DNA of 64,000 bases from Adiantum capillus-veneris. Lineage: Eukaryota > Streptophyta > Polypodiopsida > Polypodiales > Pteridaceae. Positions 35,946 through 47,837 of this stretch are shown one piece after another. The DNA lies in the NCBI GenBank assembly GCA_014529385.2, contig CM043958.1:150732793-150796792 (forward strand). Direction: 5' to 3'. Both the position numbers and the translations under genes were made by a program. Within the stretch, counting starts at the first letter, position 1. Each line of letters begins with the position of its first letter. Under the pieces are notes generated by a model. That model worked only from the letters and a program-made list of their open reading frames with translations. It did not search any database and was not told the DNA's origin.

Positions 35946-38900
35946 AAGAAATGTACGCAATGACACTCCTAGAGCTTCCATGGTTGAAGCTCCAAAAGAG
36001 GATACTCATTGCAAAGGCTCATTCCTCTCCTATGCTTGGGAAAAAGTAAGGGAGCATGATGCCTTCATCTTGTTTGACCCTGGCTCTACTCACAACTTCA
36101 TATCAATGGAGTTGGCCACCAAGTTGGGCACTTAAGCTTTTGAGATGGGAGATATTGTAACTGTTGACACAGCTTTCAAGGGATAGCAAGCCTCCGTTAA
36201 TCCATTGATTGGGAAGTTGGGGCTTCATGTCCAAAGCTAATCGACAAAGAATACTTTTTTATCTCTCCTCTCCAACATGAGGACGTTATCCTAGGGGCAC
36301 CATGGTTCAACCGCATGGCTGCCAACATGAAGTTCCGTGGTGAAAAGAGAATCTACTTTACCTACAAGGAAAAGAGCATGTACATAGATGTTAATGATTC
36401 GGGGAACACAATATCCCTAGTAAATACGTTTGCTTTTGATAAGTCAATGAAAAGCTGTATTTCTGTGTATATGAATTTTGTTAGAGAATTTGTAAATGAT
36501 TCTAATGTTTTCACAAGTAGCAATAAAGGGGATCAAGAGGAATTAGAGTTGTCTAATTTCCTAAATGGATTCCAAGATGTTTTCATTGATGACATCCCTA
36601 GTGAGCTACCAACAAAACGAGGGGATGATGACCATGCAATAGAGCTTCTACTAGGAAGCTCACAGCCTAATAAACCTCCTTATTGAGTTTCACAAGGTCA
36701 ACAAGAGGAGATCATGAGGCAAGTGCATGAATTGGTGGAAAAAGGGATGGTGAGGCCTAGCTCCTCTCCATTCTGCTCACCAGTATTTTTAGTGCAAAAG
36801 AAAGATGGCACATATCACATGTGTGTCGACTATAGAGCACTAAATACGATCACTATAAAACAAAAAGATTTCCCGTGCCACGGGTAGAAGAATTATTTGA
36901 TAAGTTACAAGTTTTGGCCTAGCAAATGCTCCAACCGCATTCAAACTCACGATGGACAAAACTCTTCATGCCACTCAAACTCTCTTGAGGAGTATATGTG
37001 ACACCTCCAGGTAATCTTTCAAGTTGTGAGAGAATAAGCTTTTCATTAATCAAAAGAAAAGTTAATTTTTCCTACAAGAGATTCAATATTTAGGTCATAT
37101 TATCTCTCAAGATGGTGTATGTATGAATCCGTCAAAGTTGGATGTAATAAAAGCATGGCCTAATCCAAGGAATCTACACGAGTTAAGAATCTTTATTGGT
37201 ATGTGTGCATACCAATAAAGAATGTAATAAAAGCATGGCCTAATCCAAGGAATCTACACGAGTTAAGAATCTTTATTGGTATGTGTGCATACTATAGACG
37301 CTTCATAGCAAAATTCTCTCAAATAGCAAGACCATTGTTGACTTAACAAGGAAGAACGTTAAGTACTCATGGACTGCTAAAGAAGAAAATGCTTTTGACA
37401 AGCTCAAAGAGAAGCTTACCTCCCAACCAGTCCTTATGCTTTCGGATCTTTCAAAGCCATTTGAGGTCCAATGTGATGCTTGTGGTCATTGCATTGGAGC
37501 AGTTTTGCTTCAAGAAGGGCCTGCCATAGCATATGAGAGTTGAAGGCTCAATGCCGATGAACGGGTCTTGGGCATATACAAAAAAGAGCTTTTAGCTATT
37601 CTACATGCCCTAGACACATGGAAGCACTATCTCTTGGGGGACTCCATTCATCGTGTGAATGGATCACAAAGCCTCAAGAACTTCATGACACAAACCAAGC
37701 TTTTCGACGAACAAATGAGGTGGGCCAATTTTCTTTCGCAATTTAAATTTCATATTGCTCACATTGCTAGCAAGCACAATAAAGTAGTCGATGCACTTTC
37801 ACAACTACCAAGGGTAAATGTGGTGTTTATAGCAACTCACAATAATCTATCTTTTATGATAGATGAGTATGCTTTAAGTAGGTAATTACAGCCTTGCAGT
37901 AGTAGGGAAGAAAAAAAAGAACCATTCACCTTAAGGATGGTTATCTTCCAAATGGAAATAGGCTATGTGTTACTTACCCATACAATAAGAAAGTCATGTA
38001 TGAATCCCATGCCTCTCCTTATGCGGGGAAAAGAGGGATTCCATAATCTACTCTTCAAGGAGTAGAAATGTATTTATGCTGGTCTACCATGTGTGGTATA
38101 CCAAAAATTGAAATTTTATTGCGGGAAGCAATTTGGATTGTTTCAGTTGACAGGTTTAGCAAGAAAGCACACTCTATGCCTATCAAAAAGACTATTAAGG
38201 CACATCAAACGGCAACCCTCTTTAGATCTCAATTTGCAAGTATCATGGCTTGCCAACATCCATAGTGTTGGACAAAGATCTAGAATGACCAGTAATTTCT
38301 AGAAGGGTCTCTTTGAGAATCTAGAAAGTAGATTAAATTTTTCTTTCGGTCTATCATCCACAAACGGATGACCAAAGTGAAATAACTAATCTAATGATGC
38401 TTGAATCAACCAAAAGCCAATGTCATGGAAGTAGATTGACGTTCTCAATGAGAGAAGTACCTACCTCTTATAGAGTATGTGTACAATGACATTTAACATA
38501 CTTCTATGGGGAAAGCATCTTTCGAGGTTAAAGAGGGAAGTTCCCAAAGTCCCTTGCTACATAAAGTATATGGGAACTGCATATGAATATAGGCGAAACT
38601 TATAAGAATCTTTTCCAAAAGGTTATATCCATCTCACAGCAAAGGCAAAAAGGGACGCTACTAATAAGCACAAAAGAGCCTTAGCTTTTAAGAAAAATGA
38701 TTGGTTCTTGCTAAAGTTTCTCAAGGCTTGTCTAAGGCATACTACGGGCAAGAATCCTACAAGCCACCAAGAGTATTATGCTAAAGTAGCAAAAAGATAC
38801 TATGGTCCTTTCTTTTTAAATTCTTAAGCCAATCAATGAGATGGCTTATTAGTTGAAGCTGTCCGACCATTGGCTCATTCACAATGCTAACCATGTGAGC

Positions 38901-39130
38901 CTACTCAAGCCTTACAAAGGAGAGCAACAAAAAGAACCAATAATTGAGAACCCGCCAGAGATCAAAGATCAAGAAGAGGTGTTGCAGCCCAAATCGATTC
39001 TTCGACACAAGGACAAAGTACTAAGAAACGGTAAGATTATCCAATGATATCTTGTTAAGTTTAAGAATTATCCTTTTAAAGATGCTAGATGGATGCAAGG
39101 AACCTAGCTTAAGGATAATATGAACCTTGT
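35946..39130 (+). pseudogene. Gypsy pol: protease, RT, RNase H, integrase, chromodomain-like end
   Basis: Protease active site FDPGSTHNFIS lies at about 36075. RT begins with GMVRPSSSPFCSPVFLVQKK and CVDYRALNTITIKQKDFP (36745-36870), then loses its catalytic middle; no YxDD is present, and it resumes at about 37000 with thumb sequence. RNase H contains YKKELLAILHALDTWKHYL (37580). Integrase is short and broken (IVSVDRFSKKAHSMP, 38135). The C-terminal end, with ILRHKDKVLRNGKII and YLVKFKNYPFKDARW (39000-39090), resembles a chromodomain. The internal deletion and many stops make pol dead. Stops such as LLT*QGRT and YES*RL fit CAA and CGA ancestors. Confidence 0.88.
37130..37295 (+). repeat. 81-bp tandem duplication joined by a perfect 14-bp hairpin
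   Basis: The segment starting ATGTAATAAAAGCATGGCC occurs at 37142 and again about 81 bp later. At the junction TCTTTATTGGTATG and CATACCAATAAAGA are perfect inverted copies around TGTG. Confidence 0.9.
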
Positions 39131-39518
39131 CAATGCTTAGAATGCTACACTAGAGTAAGCAAATGAAAATGCATTTTTAATGAACAAGGCTTTTGTCTTA
39201 TAAGACTCATTCTACTTCTTTTATTGTACACAAAATTTAAGAAGTATGCATGCTTAGGATCATGTTTGTGGTGATGACGTCTCCCAAACACCAAGTAGAA
39301 CTTGTCACTCTACTTTGGAAGTATGATATGGAGTAAAGAACATACATGCTTGTGGCAGCTAAGTCTCTCGAGCACCAAATGGATTATTCATCCATTCTAG
39401 AATGATGTCGTAGGGTAAAAAGGGATCCTCTACCCGCTAAGAAACATGGACTAATGACTAGGCTTTATTCTCTCCACCTCATAGTCGAGGACGACTATGA
39501 TTTCAAGACAGAGGTAAT

Positions 39519-42511
39519 GTCATAAATACAATATCTAACTTTACCAAATGATTTTCTCATATTAAACTGATCATTGAATATGGGAAGATAGAAGGTAAAA
39601 AGAGTTAGGATATAGATATGTGCTTCTAGACCTATCTCAATTGGGGACCAAAACAAAAAATGGTTGCATCTGAATAGGGGTCCAAAAGGAGACGGTCTAC
39701 CAAAGAGAAATGTGCAATAAGTGCTTCTAGATTTACCTCTGCAAGGGACCAAGAGGAGAGATGGTTACGTCTTAATAGGGGTCCAAAGGAGGTAGTCTAT
39801 CAAAGAGACATGTGCATCTAATGGAGCTTAAAAGACCTTAGGGTTAGCTTCATTAAAGACCTTCAAAAGTTAGTGTTAAAAAGTCATTTGACCTTAGACA
39901 AGCTAGGGATGACCTTGAGGTGGGAAACCTACCCAATTATAAGGTGCTTGTCAGCTTGCTAACTAGAGTGCTTTAAGTGTTCGGAGGAACCTTGCCCAAA
40001 GCCTGAGGTGATTTTTATGCTTAAATGACTAAGGTTCTTGAAGTGTTCAATTCAGAGGTAAACTCTTAAGAGGCATAAAACGTTTCCATGCTTGATTGAC
40101 TAAGTGCTTGAAGTATTTAATTCAAACCAAACGACTTAAGAAGCATAAAAGACATATGTTCAAAGGATCCTCCACATATGGCCCTCATGAGGTGCTTGAA
40201 TCCTATTGGATAGGTTTTAAAGAGGTCCAATGAGAATTTAGATGCATTCCTCTATTTCCACCCATCCAAAGTCCGAGGTGGGAGAGGGTCAAAGATAGTC
40301 TCCACTTCATTAGTGAAAAAAATGGTTCTCGCCCGAGGTGTTACGGGAATTACGAACCAAAGTTTTGGTTGGTGGATTGTTGGGATATAGATGACCTATA
40401 AAATAGAAGCTCAAAGTGAGTAACATTGGTATAATTAACGCTACAAGTAAATAAGAATAAAAAAGGTACATGTCACTCACCTGCTCACAATTGCACTGTA
40501 AAACTAAATTGTCATACCTCCCTGTGTGATGCACACTAGAGTCCACCATGTAGAGGCCATTCTCATGTCGTCTAGACACATTTGCAAACCACTTGCACTT
40601 AAAGATGAAGCTATGAGAGGTTCTAAAATTAACCTTTCATATCCTTTCAATAGTTCCGCAGTACCTGGCTTCATCACCGTCTGTGTCAAAGTTGCCCATG
40701 ATGGCACAATCCATGGTGGTTCTACGTATCGCTTACTCCTCTTGTCTAATTTTTGATTATGGATGGTCTCTAGTGCAGAGTCGCTAGATGAATGGTTACT
40801 TGTGTCTTCTACTCTATAAATTGTCATCTAGGGTACCACTGGGCCTTGAATGGTTTGTCCCCACAGTCACACCAAGATTTAACTCAAATTCTTTGTTCTC
40901 ATAGTCAATTTCAATTGATGATTCCATCTCCAAATTGTGTGGGCTATAGTCTTCTGAGACGCAATTGGTTCCAATGTCAGTCAAGCCTTCATCTAGTAGG
41001 TCATCAGAAGCTATATGCATTGATCCTATCATATTTAGAGGTACAAGTCGTGGCACTTTGTCCCCCTCAAGTGTTACCCAAGTCGTCCCTTTATTTCCCC
41101 AAGGGTCTATGGTGGACCCATTCCACATTATAAGACTCAGCCATTCCAAGTAAACACATGTAACAATACTGCAATGGGGCCGAGAGAATTGTGGTGTCAG
41201 ATCGATGGTCAATTACAAATTTGTTTCCTAGAGGATGTGCTCACCAATCACAAGATCAACTCGAATGATAGAGTCTTGGAACTATAAGTAGACATGGTTT
41301 TTAGACCAGTCATGTACCATTTTTGCTTCCCTCATGAAAGGAAATCCTAATATCATCTCAGATGACATACTGTGCTTAGAAAAATCCATAACAATGAATG
41401 TGTGTCTTGCCTTGTGTCCAAGAACCTTGATCTTGAGATCTTCTAGCATCCTAATAGGTTTAACAATGGTCCCATTAGTCATCTTTACCACTATGTTTGT
41501 AGTCCCAAGGTGAGGTCTCCCCAAATATTTCCAACAATTTTTAGTTACAATGCTAACCCCAATGCCACCATCAAGGATTCCCTTCACCGTTAATCCTTTG
41601 GTAGTGATTGGTAGGGTCACATTGGATTCATCACCTCCAAAGTACTGTCCCAACTTGTTAACAGGTATTTCAACAACATAGTTCCCATCCAAGTTGGCTT
41701 GTGGATCTAAGGTTTCCTCCTCTACTGGCACTTCATTAGACCTATTTATCGGTGCAAATTGTGGTAACCTGACCTTCAATTCTCCATTGAGGAAAGATTG
41801 AAGAGCTAGGAATAGCTCGGGGTCTTCATATAGTTTAGACATGATGGTGGCTCTAACTTCTGAAGCCATGAAATCCATCAATTTGGCAATATTTAACGAA
41901 ACTTTTTGAGCTTCAATCCTTTGACATGGGGAAAATGGGATCTCCATTTCTTCAATAGGGTGAGTGAATCCCTCTGTAAGCATTCTCTCCAACAAGAAGG
42001 GAGTATGTGAGTGATGATAAGTGAGGAACTATTTCTTTCTCCTATGGATGATTCTTCTTCCTCTTCACTACCCTCATTCCCCGCTAGCTCTCTCCACCTT
42101 CGAAGGTGTTTCAATCCTTGGGACTGAGGCTTGGGATAGTTAATGCTTTTTGCAAAGTTTATGTTATGCTCGTGATGCATGAAGCTGTCCATATTCGTAG
42201 CATCACCAAGGTCACAAGGAACACAAAGATTGTATTGTAACAAGTCTCCCTTGATGGGAGAATCTATAATACAAACGCCTTTTGCAGGGGGGACCAGCTC
42301 CAAGTAAATCCGATCCTCAACTATTGTCATGTTCTATAATACTCTCTCTCTTGCCAAAGTATTGTTCATGCCAAGTTAATTAAGTACTATGTTCATGTTG
42401 CTACCATCAATTAAGTTCACCCTCTATGTTCTCAAAGTAAGCTCACAAAAATGCTCACTCTAATTCTCTTAATTCCGTTATTCTCAAAGTTCATAGGTGA
42501 TTTCCATTACA
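39519..42511 (+). repeat. Right LTR of the large gypsy element, with a private 1.76-kb interior
   Basis: Edges match the left LTR (TGTCATAAA... and ...TTTCCATTACA). The interior 40247-42003 is absent from the left LTR and carries the main part of the antisense retropepsin-like coding region. A GTCGAGGACGAC block precedes the LTR. Confidence 0.8.
40504..42330 (-). pseudogene. Antisense retropepsin-like protein gene inside the right LTR
   Basis: The minus strand from ATG 42330 reads TIVEDRIYLELVPPAKGVC, CDLGDATNMDSFMHHEHNIN and an acidic stretch EGSEEEEESSIGERNSS. After a frameshift near 42000 it continues with FTHPIEEMEIPFSPCQ and MDFMASEVRATIMSKL, then a retropepsin-like domain with ILDGGIGVSIVTKNCW and EMILGFPFMREAKMVHDWS (41320-41590). 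A further segment runs to about 40504. The protease motif is DGG rather than DSG or DTG. Its first 110 codons are also present, decayed, in the left LTR (33700-34026). It may be a captured gag-protease host gene or an antisense gene proper to this element. Function unknown. Confidence 0.6.
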
Positions 42512-42900
42512 CCGTGGTCACCCAATCTGCCGCTCAATGAGTGTGATCAAATTGCACCCAAGCATGTCGAAGATCTCTAATTCTAGTTAGCCGCATTCGA
42601 TTGACCTCAAGAAGCTTCCCAACCATGTCCTTAATCACATTCACTACAATCAAAAGGTCACTTACTTGGCAACATTAATTGGCATCAAGTTCAAATTTGA
42701 GCTCTCCCAAGTATGTAAGCCCATTATTAGGATAATTGATGAGGTGGGTAATTTTGTCCTTAATCTTCTATGGTGTCCGTGCATTGTGTGTATCCTCTTC
42801 ATTCTCCAAGGTGACTTTTGTAAAATTGAATGCATTCTTGGTTAGCAAAACATTGGAAGTTGAGAAAAAGATGTAGTGTATGAGGAAAAGGAAGGGGGAG
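42512..42900 (-). pseudogene. N-terminal-side part of the split transposase-like gene
   Basis: The minus strand reads VNVIKDMVGKLLEVNRMRL, then RIRDLRHAWVQFDHTH and AADWVTT at the retrotransposon edge. In the family I recall, a segment DW-(x)-TVW(x)AM bridges this to the WHAMRMIQGSIF start of the left-flank piece (32508). The join is inferred from that order; both pieces are on the same strand with the insertion between them. Confidence 0.5.
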
Positions 42901-43542
42901 GTGCTTGGTTTGAGAGAAAAGAATGGCTATAAATCTTTTATTTATATCTATTTTGCAAGAATCCTCTTTTTTATTATACTAACACGGAGGACAAGGAGCC
43001 ATGCAAGGAAGTGCACTCATGACTAACAAAGTTCCAAAAGATGAATGCAACTTTATATGCGCATTGACACATTTGTATGCATAACCTTTCTTTAGATCTT
43101 TCTTCTTGTTTGGAGTTTCTTTGCATTATGTAGGGAGTGAATTCATTTGTTTTGAATCCATAAAGAAATTTTAATATGTTAACTATTAGGTGTTTCTTGT
43201 TTACGAAGAACTTGTCATCAATAGTTTACCTTAAAGCACTAAAAAGAGTTTTTGTACCATAATACATGGATAATCAACAAAAAAACTCTAAGTAGGTGCC
43301 AATGCACCTACATGTTGTCATCCACACTTTCTTGTGTATTGTCAAGGTGCATCAATGAGGCTATGCATATTCGGTGTTGTTTGCAATTTCAACATCTGAT
43401 AATACCATGTGTAAGCCCATCAAGTAATGTACTTATGATTCACTACTATCCGCAAGAAAAGGGGCTGATTTGTGGTGCCAGTGTGGACCATGAGATGAAG
43501 GTCCTCCTCTTTGCATCTCCTTGAAGGGTGGCAATTTATGTC
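42901..43542. other. No gene recognised
   Basis: AT-rich flank without coding motifs between the transposase remnant and the tandem array. Confidence 0.4.
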
Positions 43543-43620
43543 CTTGTGTGTGTGTGTGCGCACGCGCGTGCATGCATGCATGCGGGTGTGTGCATGCATG
43601 CACGCACATGCACATATGCT
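43543..43620. repeat. Alternating purine-pyrimidine GT/GC/ATGC tract
   Basis: GTGTGTGTGTGCGCACGCGCGTG followed by repeated CATG and CACGCA words; nearly perfect alternation over about 75 bp, adjoining the end of the tandem array. Confidence 0.85.
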
Positions 43621-43893
43621 CTTGTGATCTTGTATGCGCTTGTGGTGTTGCAACCCACCTAATACCAATGCTCATATAGCCAGTACCTCAACGTGTCATC
43701 AAAAAAATGCAAACCAATATATGCCATCTTAGATGGTGCAGCTTACCTCAGAGTACCACCAAAAAAATGCAAACCAGTGTAAGCCGCCTTAAATGGTGAT
43801 GGTATACAAAATCGTTGGCCTATCTCTAGCATTTATAGACTTCATCAAGCCCACATGTGAAGGACATGGATTCCAACAAATTGCCATGATCCT

Positions 43894-44289
43894 TTAAACA
43901 GTAAACAACATTTTTTGAATGGTGGGGTCATTAATCACATTTAGATCACAAGTGCATACATGCTTGCTTAAATCACCAAAATCTTTAAACAAAGTGTTAT
44001 ACTTATCACAAGCAAAATGAGGGATAATATTGTATCTCGGAAAGTCATTGTTGTAAACTAGACTTCTGACCGGCTGATGATATGTCCAGCCAACGAATAC
44101 ATTATCCAATAATTTATGGTTGCCAAAAAGTAAGTCAAAACACTCAGAATATTGCCTTGGGTGAAAACCAATAAGTTCATTTTGGAACAGACAATGTATG
44201 TAAAGATCCGATGTAAAGGTCTTCTTTGAGAGCCGCTCCTTCCACAAGGGCCAAAAATTACCTGCAAGGTACATATGATTACAAGTCAA
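43894..44289 (-). pseudogene. ORF2 5' end, array unit 1 (RT core deleted)
   Basis: Encodes DLYIHCLFQNEL, LDNVFVGWTYHQPVRSLVYN and HVCTCDLNVIND, homologous to the start of the reverse transcriptase frame at 1100-1320 (YVHCLFHNVL, LIGWKYHHPVKRLIYN, YTCDLSIIEN). Homology ends at 43894, and the tail repeat follows at once. All catalytic motifs are missing. The frame is open for 131 codons, better preserved than in the RT-bearing copy. Confidence 0.75.
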
Positions 44290-45624
44290 GGAGGTGGCGG
44301 ATGGGAGTAACTCTTCCTCTTCCCCTAGTAAAGCTACGAGACCTTCCTCTATTAAAGCTAGAAGAAGTACTAGGTGTAAGGAAAGAATTGAATGAGTTAC
44401 GGTTCGGTCTTTTCAGTGAGGGAGAATCATCATCATCAATGCACGGCTTGAGTAGACCATTAATGATTTTTAACACCTTTGTAATTAGCATAGGTAGTGA
44501 GATACGTGCCCGGTTCTTCATATTTGAGTTCCTTAAGAATATCAAGCATGAGGCCTTGAAAGATGTTAAAAGCAATTTGAGCAATAACAAGCTCCTTGAC
44601 TTGCCAACCCAAACAGGAGCAAATAGGAGAAAGATGAAAATCTACAAATTTCTTTGGGAAGAGCTTTTCTAGGTGATTGAGAATATACTAGATCACATAG
44701 TCAAACCACATGATACTAGAATCACAAAATGCTTTAGGGTCCACACATTTACATGCACGCTTAGGTAAGGCCGAAAAACATTCCAAATAGATTCAGTGTA
44801 GAAGTCTAGATTTCTTTTGGCAAACTCCATATTTTCTTTTCTACGAATATATAAACATGCATTAGATGAACACTAAGAACGGTCAACAAAGTTGAGGATG
44901 AAGGGAGCCTTAATGAGTTTTCCTTTGTCCAAGAGTTTTCCTCCTTTTAAAACCTTGCGTCTACAATCCTCTAGAGTGGAAGCAGGGAGATTGGCCAGAT
45001 ACACCCATGTTTCATTGAGAATAGGTGCCAAAAAGTATTTATTGGGGGGACCCAAAGCTGACGGCCACACCAAAAGACTCCACCTCAATTTGTCATACAA
45101 GTCAGAAAAGGGAAAACTTTAGAAACTTTAGGCACCATTTCCAACAGGTTGGAGTCACTGAGAGAGAAAAGGTTGTTTTGAAACTGACCGCTTCCAAAGT
45201 ACCACTATCTCTCCAAAAGATACCCCCAATTTGTGGGATGGCAGGAATAGTAGGGGTACTAATAAAAGTTTGGATTAAGTCCGTATAACTTCTTAAGAAA
45301 GTTTGATAAGTCTGCCCCTGATGAAGAGAACTAGGCTACCTCTTGGTTGCATTGTAAAGAAAGTATAGGCGATTGAGCAATGTACTGGGAGATCATAGCT
45401 ACACCATCCTTATTATCCCTGTCTAAAGTGGCCAAGATTTTGACACAATCATTAAAAGACATCATGTGAAAAATAGAAGACTGCTTATCCAAAGCTAAAG
45501 CCGATTCATAAATAAGTTGTGATGCTTCCAAGCTTCTTATACATCTCACGGCAAGGGAAGTTGCCAGAGAAACAGGTTCAAAGGATAACTCTAGGCCTTG
45601 AGAAAGAGCAAGGGCTTGTAACAA
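44277..45624 (-). pseudogene. ORF1, array unit 1
   Basis: An ORF1 of about 440 codons with several frameshifts. N-terminal part: LALSQGLELSFEPVSLATSL and LEASQLIYESALALDKQSS. Middle: ETWVYLANLPASTLEDCRRK and LLDKGKLIKAPFILNFVD. C-terminus: KPCIDDDDSPSLKR, then the basic tail NRGRSRSFTRGRGR. Its end overlaps the start region of ORF2. Acidic and basic patches near the C-terminus fit a nucleic-acid-binding structural protein, by analogy only. Confidence 0.65.
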
Positions 45625-47489
45625 ATGATTTAAAGAGTTAGAAAGAGTTTACTTAAGGTAGGTAGCTAAGGGCAAGGGCTTTTTTTGGGGGGCGATCTTT
45701 TAAGTACAATCTATTTTTTTCTAAAATTCTTGCGTGCCTTTCCGGGTTCGAGACGACTCTCACGTGAGCCATCAATTTATAATGAGTGTGATCTTGAAAG
45801 ATTATATTAAAATCAAGGTTAGTAATGTTGGATAAACTTGCAACCCTAAAACCGGAAAAGTCATGGGACTATGATAGCCGCGAGCAGGTATCCACAATTA
45901 TAGTCTAAGAGGGACCACCTAGCACCAGCCAACCTAAACAAGAATTATAGATAGTGGGTCCAAATTAGCTCTATAATCCAAACAAGTCTCTAAAGCCAAC
46001 GTCCTAGTTCTCTCAGAAAACTAGGATAGCCTTGTGTGTAGGACGTGTGTGTTGCTGTTTTACTTTAATAAATAAACACTAATGAACATAAGAGTTCAAA
46101 AGACAGTTGGCTTTAGACAAGTGACTAGGGTAGCACAAAAACAACTCTGTCTTATAATTATTCTTGTAAATTGCTCATTCCAGTGCATAACTATAAAGGA
46201 TGATTTGTGTTGTTTGCTCCATAAATTAGAAAGAGTCTGGTACATGAAGGACGGACAAGAGCTAAGTCAAAAAAAATTCAATAAAGGAGTGAGTCCTCAC
46301 CTGCATCTGTTCAAACAATACAACAAATATGTTAGCCTTGAATGCATTTAACAGTTGTCAATAGTCTATATCAGTTGTTATTCATGTCCAAATTACAAAC
46401 CTTTTAACTTAAAACCATTGTCCAAAGTAATCATTAATTCCAATTAGTATTAAAAAAAGTGTATTTGTTCTTTTAGTGTTCATTTTAAGATCCTGTAGTA
46501 AAAAAGGTCATCACTCCTTCAAGACCTAGGCGGATTTTTGTAGTTGGTATAGATAAGGTTATTACATATTCTAATTTTTTAAGAAAAAACCCTTAAATTG
46601 CTATATACATACATATCATTCTGATCAAAGGCCACCACCCCTTCCGATCCAAGTGAATTAATCCCAATATGAGCCAAAAAAAAGTACCTTTTCAATAGTC
46701 CTACCAAATGTATAATTTATCATGCAGCCATAATTAGTCCAAAAACACATCAAGGCCAAGCTAGAGCTCGCAGTCCTATTCATACTTCCTCTATCTCACA
46801 AATTCAACCCCTTATTTTGCGTTTTTTCTCCATAAAATTAGCTCGATTTTGGTAGAGGCTTCAACCACATATATGAATACCAAGTCATTATGCCCAATCG
46901 AGGTCCCTTATTTTGGAAACTAAAAAAATGTAGTACTCCCATCAGATAACCAGCTACTATAGCGATGCTATGCGCTACATGTAAGATGAAAGCCTTCTTT
47001 ATATAGGTCGTTCAGCCAAAAAAGAAACCCATGTAGGTGATATGAGAACCCTCACTAAGCACCTACAAGATTAAAAAAACCCAAAACCATAGTATGCAGT
47101 AAAACCATTAGCCAATTGTACAACGTGCAGCAGGGTTAAAAAAACAATAATACCACCAATATGCCAACCTAACCAAAGACCCTTGGGCAAGGAACCATCC
47201 CCTTTGGTGTTGCAACCCACCTAATACCAATGCTCATATAGCCAGTACCTGAATGTGGCATCAGAAAAACACAAATCAATGTATGACGTCTTAGATGGTG
47301 CAACTTACTTCAAAGTACCACTAGAAAATTGCAACCAGTGTAAGACGCCTTAAATGGTGATGGTATACAAAATCGTGGGCCTATCTCTAGCATTTACAGG
47401 CTCCATCAAGCCCACATGTGAAGGGCATGGATTCCAACAAATTGCCATGAGCCTTTAAACAGTAAACAATATTTTTTGAATGGTGGGGT

Positions 47490-47825
47490 TATCATTTAGA
47501 TCACAAGTGTGTACATGCTTGCCTAAATCACCAAAATCTTCAAACAAAGTGTTATACTTATCACAAGCACAATCAGGGATAATATTGTGTCTCGAAAAGT
47601 CATTGTTGTAAACTAGACTTCTAATCGGCTAATGATATGTCCAAGCAACAAATACATTATCCAATAATTTATGGTTGCCAAAAAGTAAGTCAAAACACTC
47701 ACATAATATTGCCTTGGGTGAAAACCAATAAGTTCATTTTGGAACAGACAATGTATGTAAAGATCCAATGTAGAGGTCTTCTTTGAGAGCCACTTCCTTC
47801 CACAAGGGCCAAAAATTACATGCAA
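47490..47825 (-). pseudogene. ORF2 5' end, array unit 2 (RT core deleted)
   Basis: Contains STLDLYIHCLFQNELIGFHP and a frame-broken copy of the CTCDL region. It ends at the same position relative to the tail as unit 1, so the deletion predates the duplication. Confidence 0.7.
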
Positions 47826-47837
47826 GGTACATATGAT

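Larger units (their letters stand above)
43645..47216 (-). repeat. Tandem array unit 1 (3572 bp) of an RT-less Penelope-like element
   Basis: Starts at GTGTTGCAACCCACC and is colinear with 47217-50838. On the minus strand the order is leader (47.2-45.7 kb), ORF1, ORF2 start, then a 260-bp tail (43905-43645) holding two about 71-bp repeats with the core TTGGTTTGCATTTTTTT or CTGGTTTGCATTTTTTT. Confidence 0.9.

Noticed and set aside
44074-44080. CTGATGA as part of a hammerhead ribozyme, which some Penelope-like elements carry
   Set aside because: No matching GAAA core or stems follow, and it lies on the strand opposite the ORF2 coding sequence.
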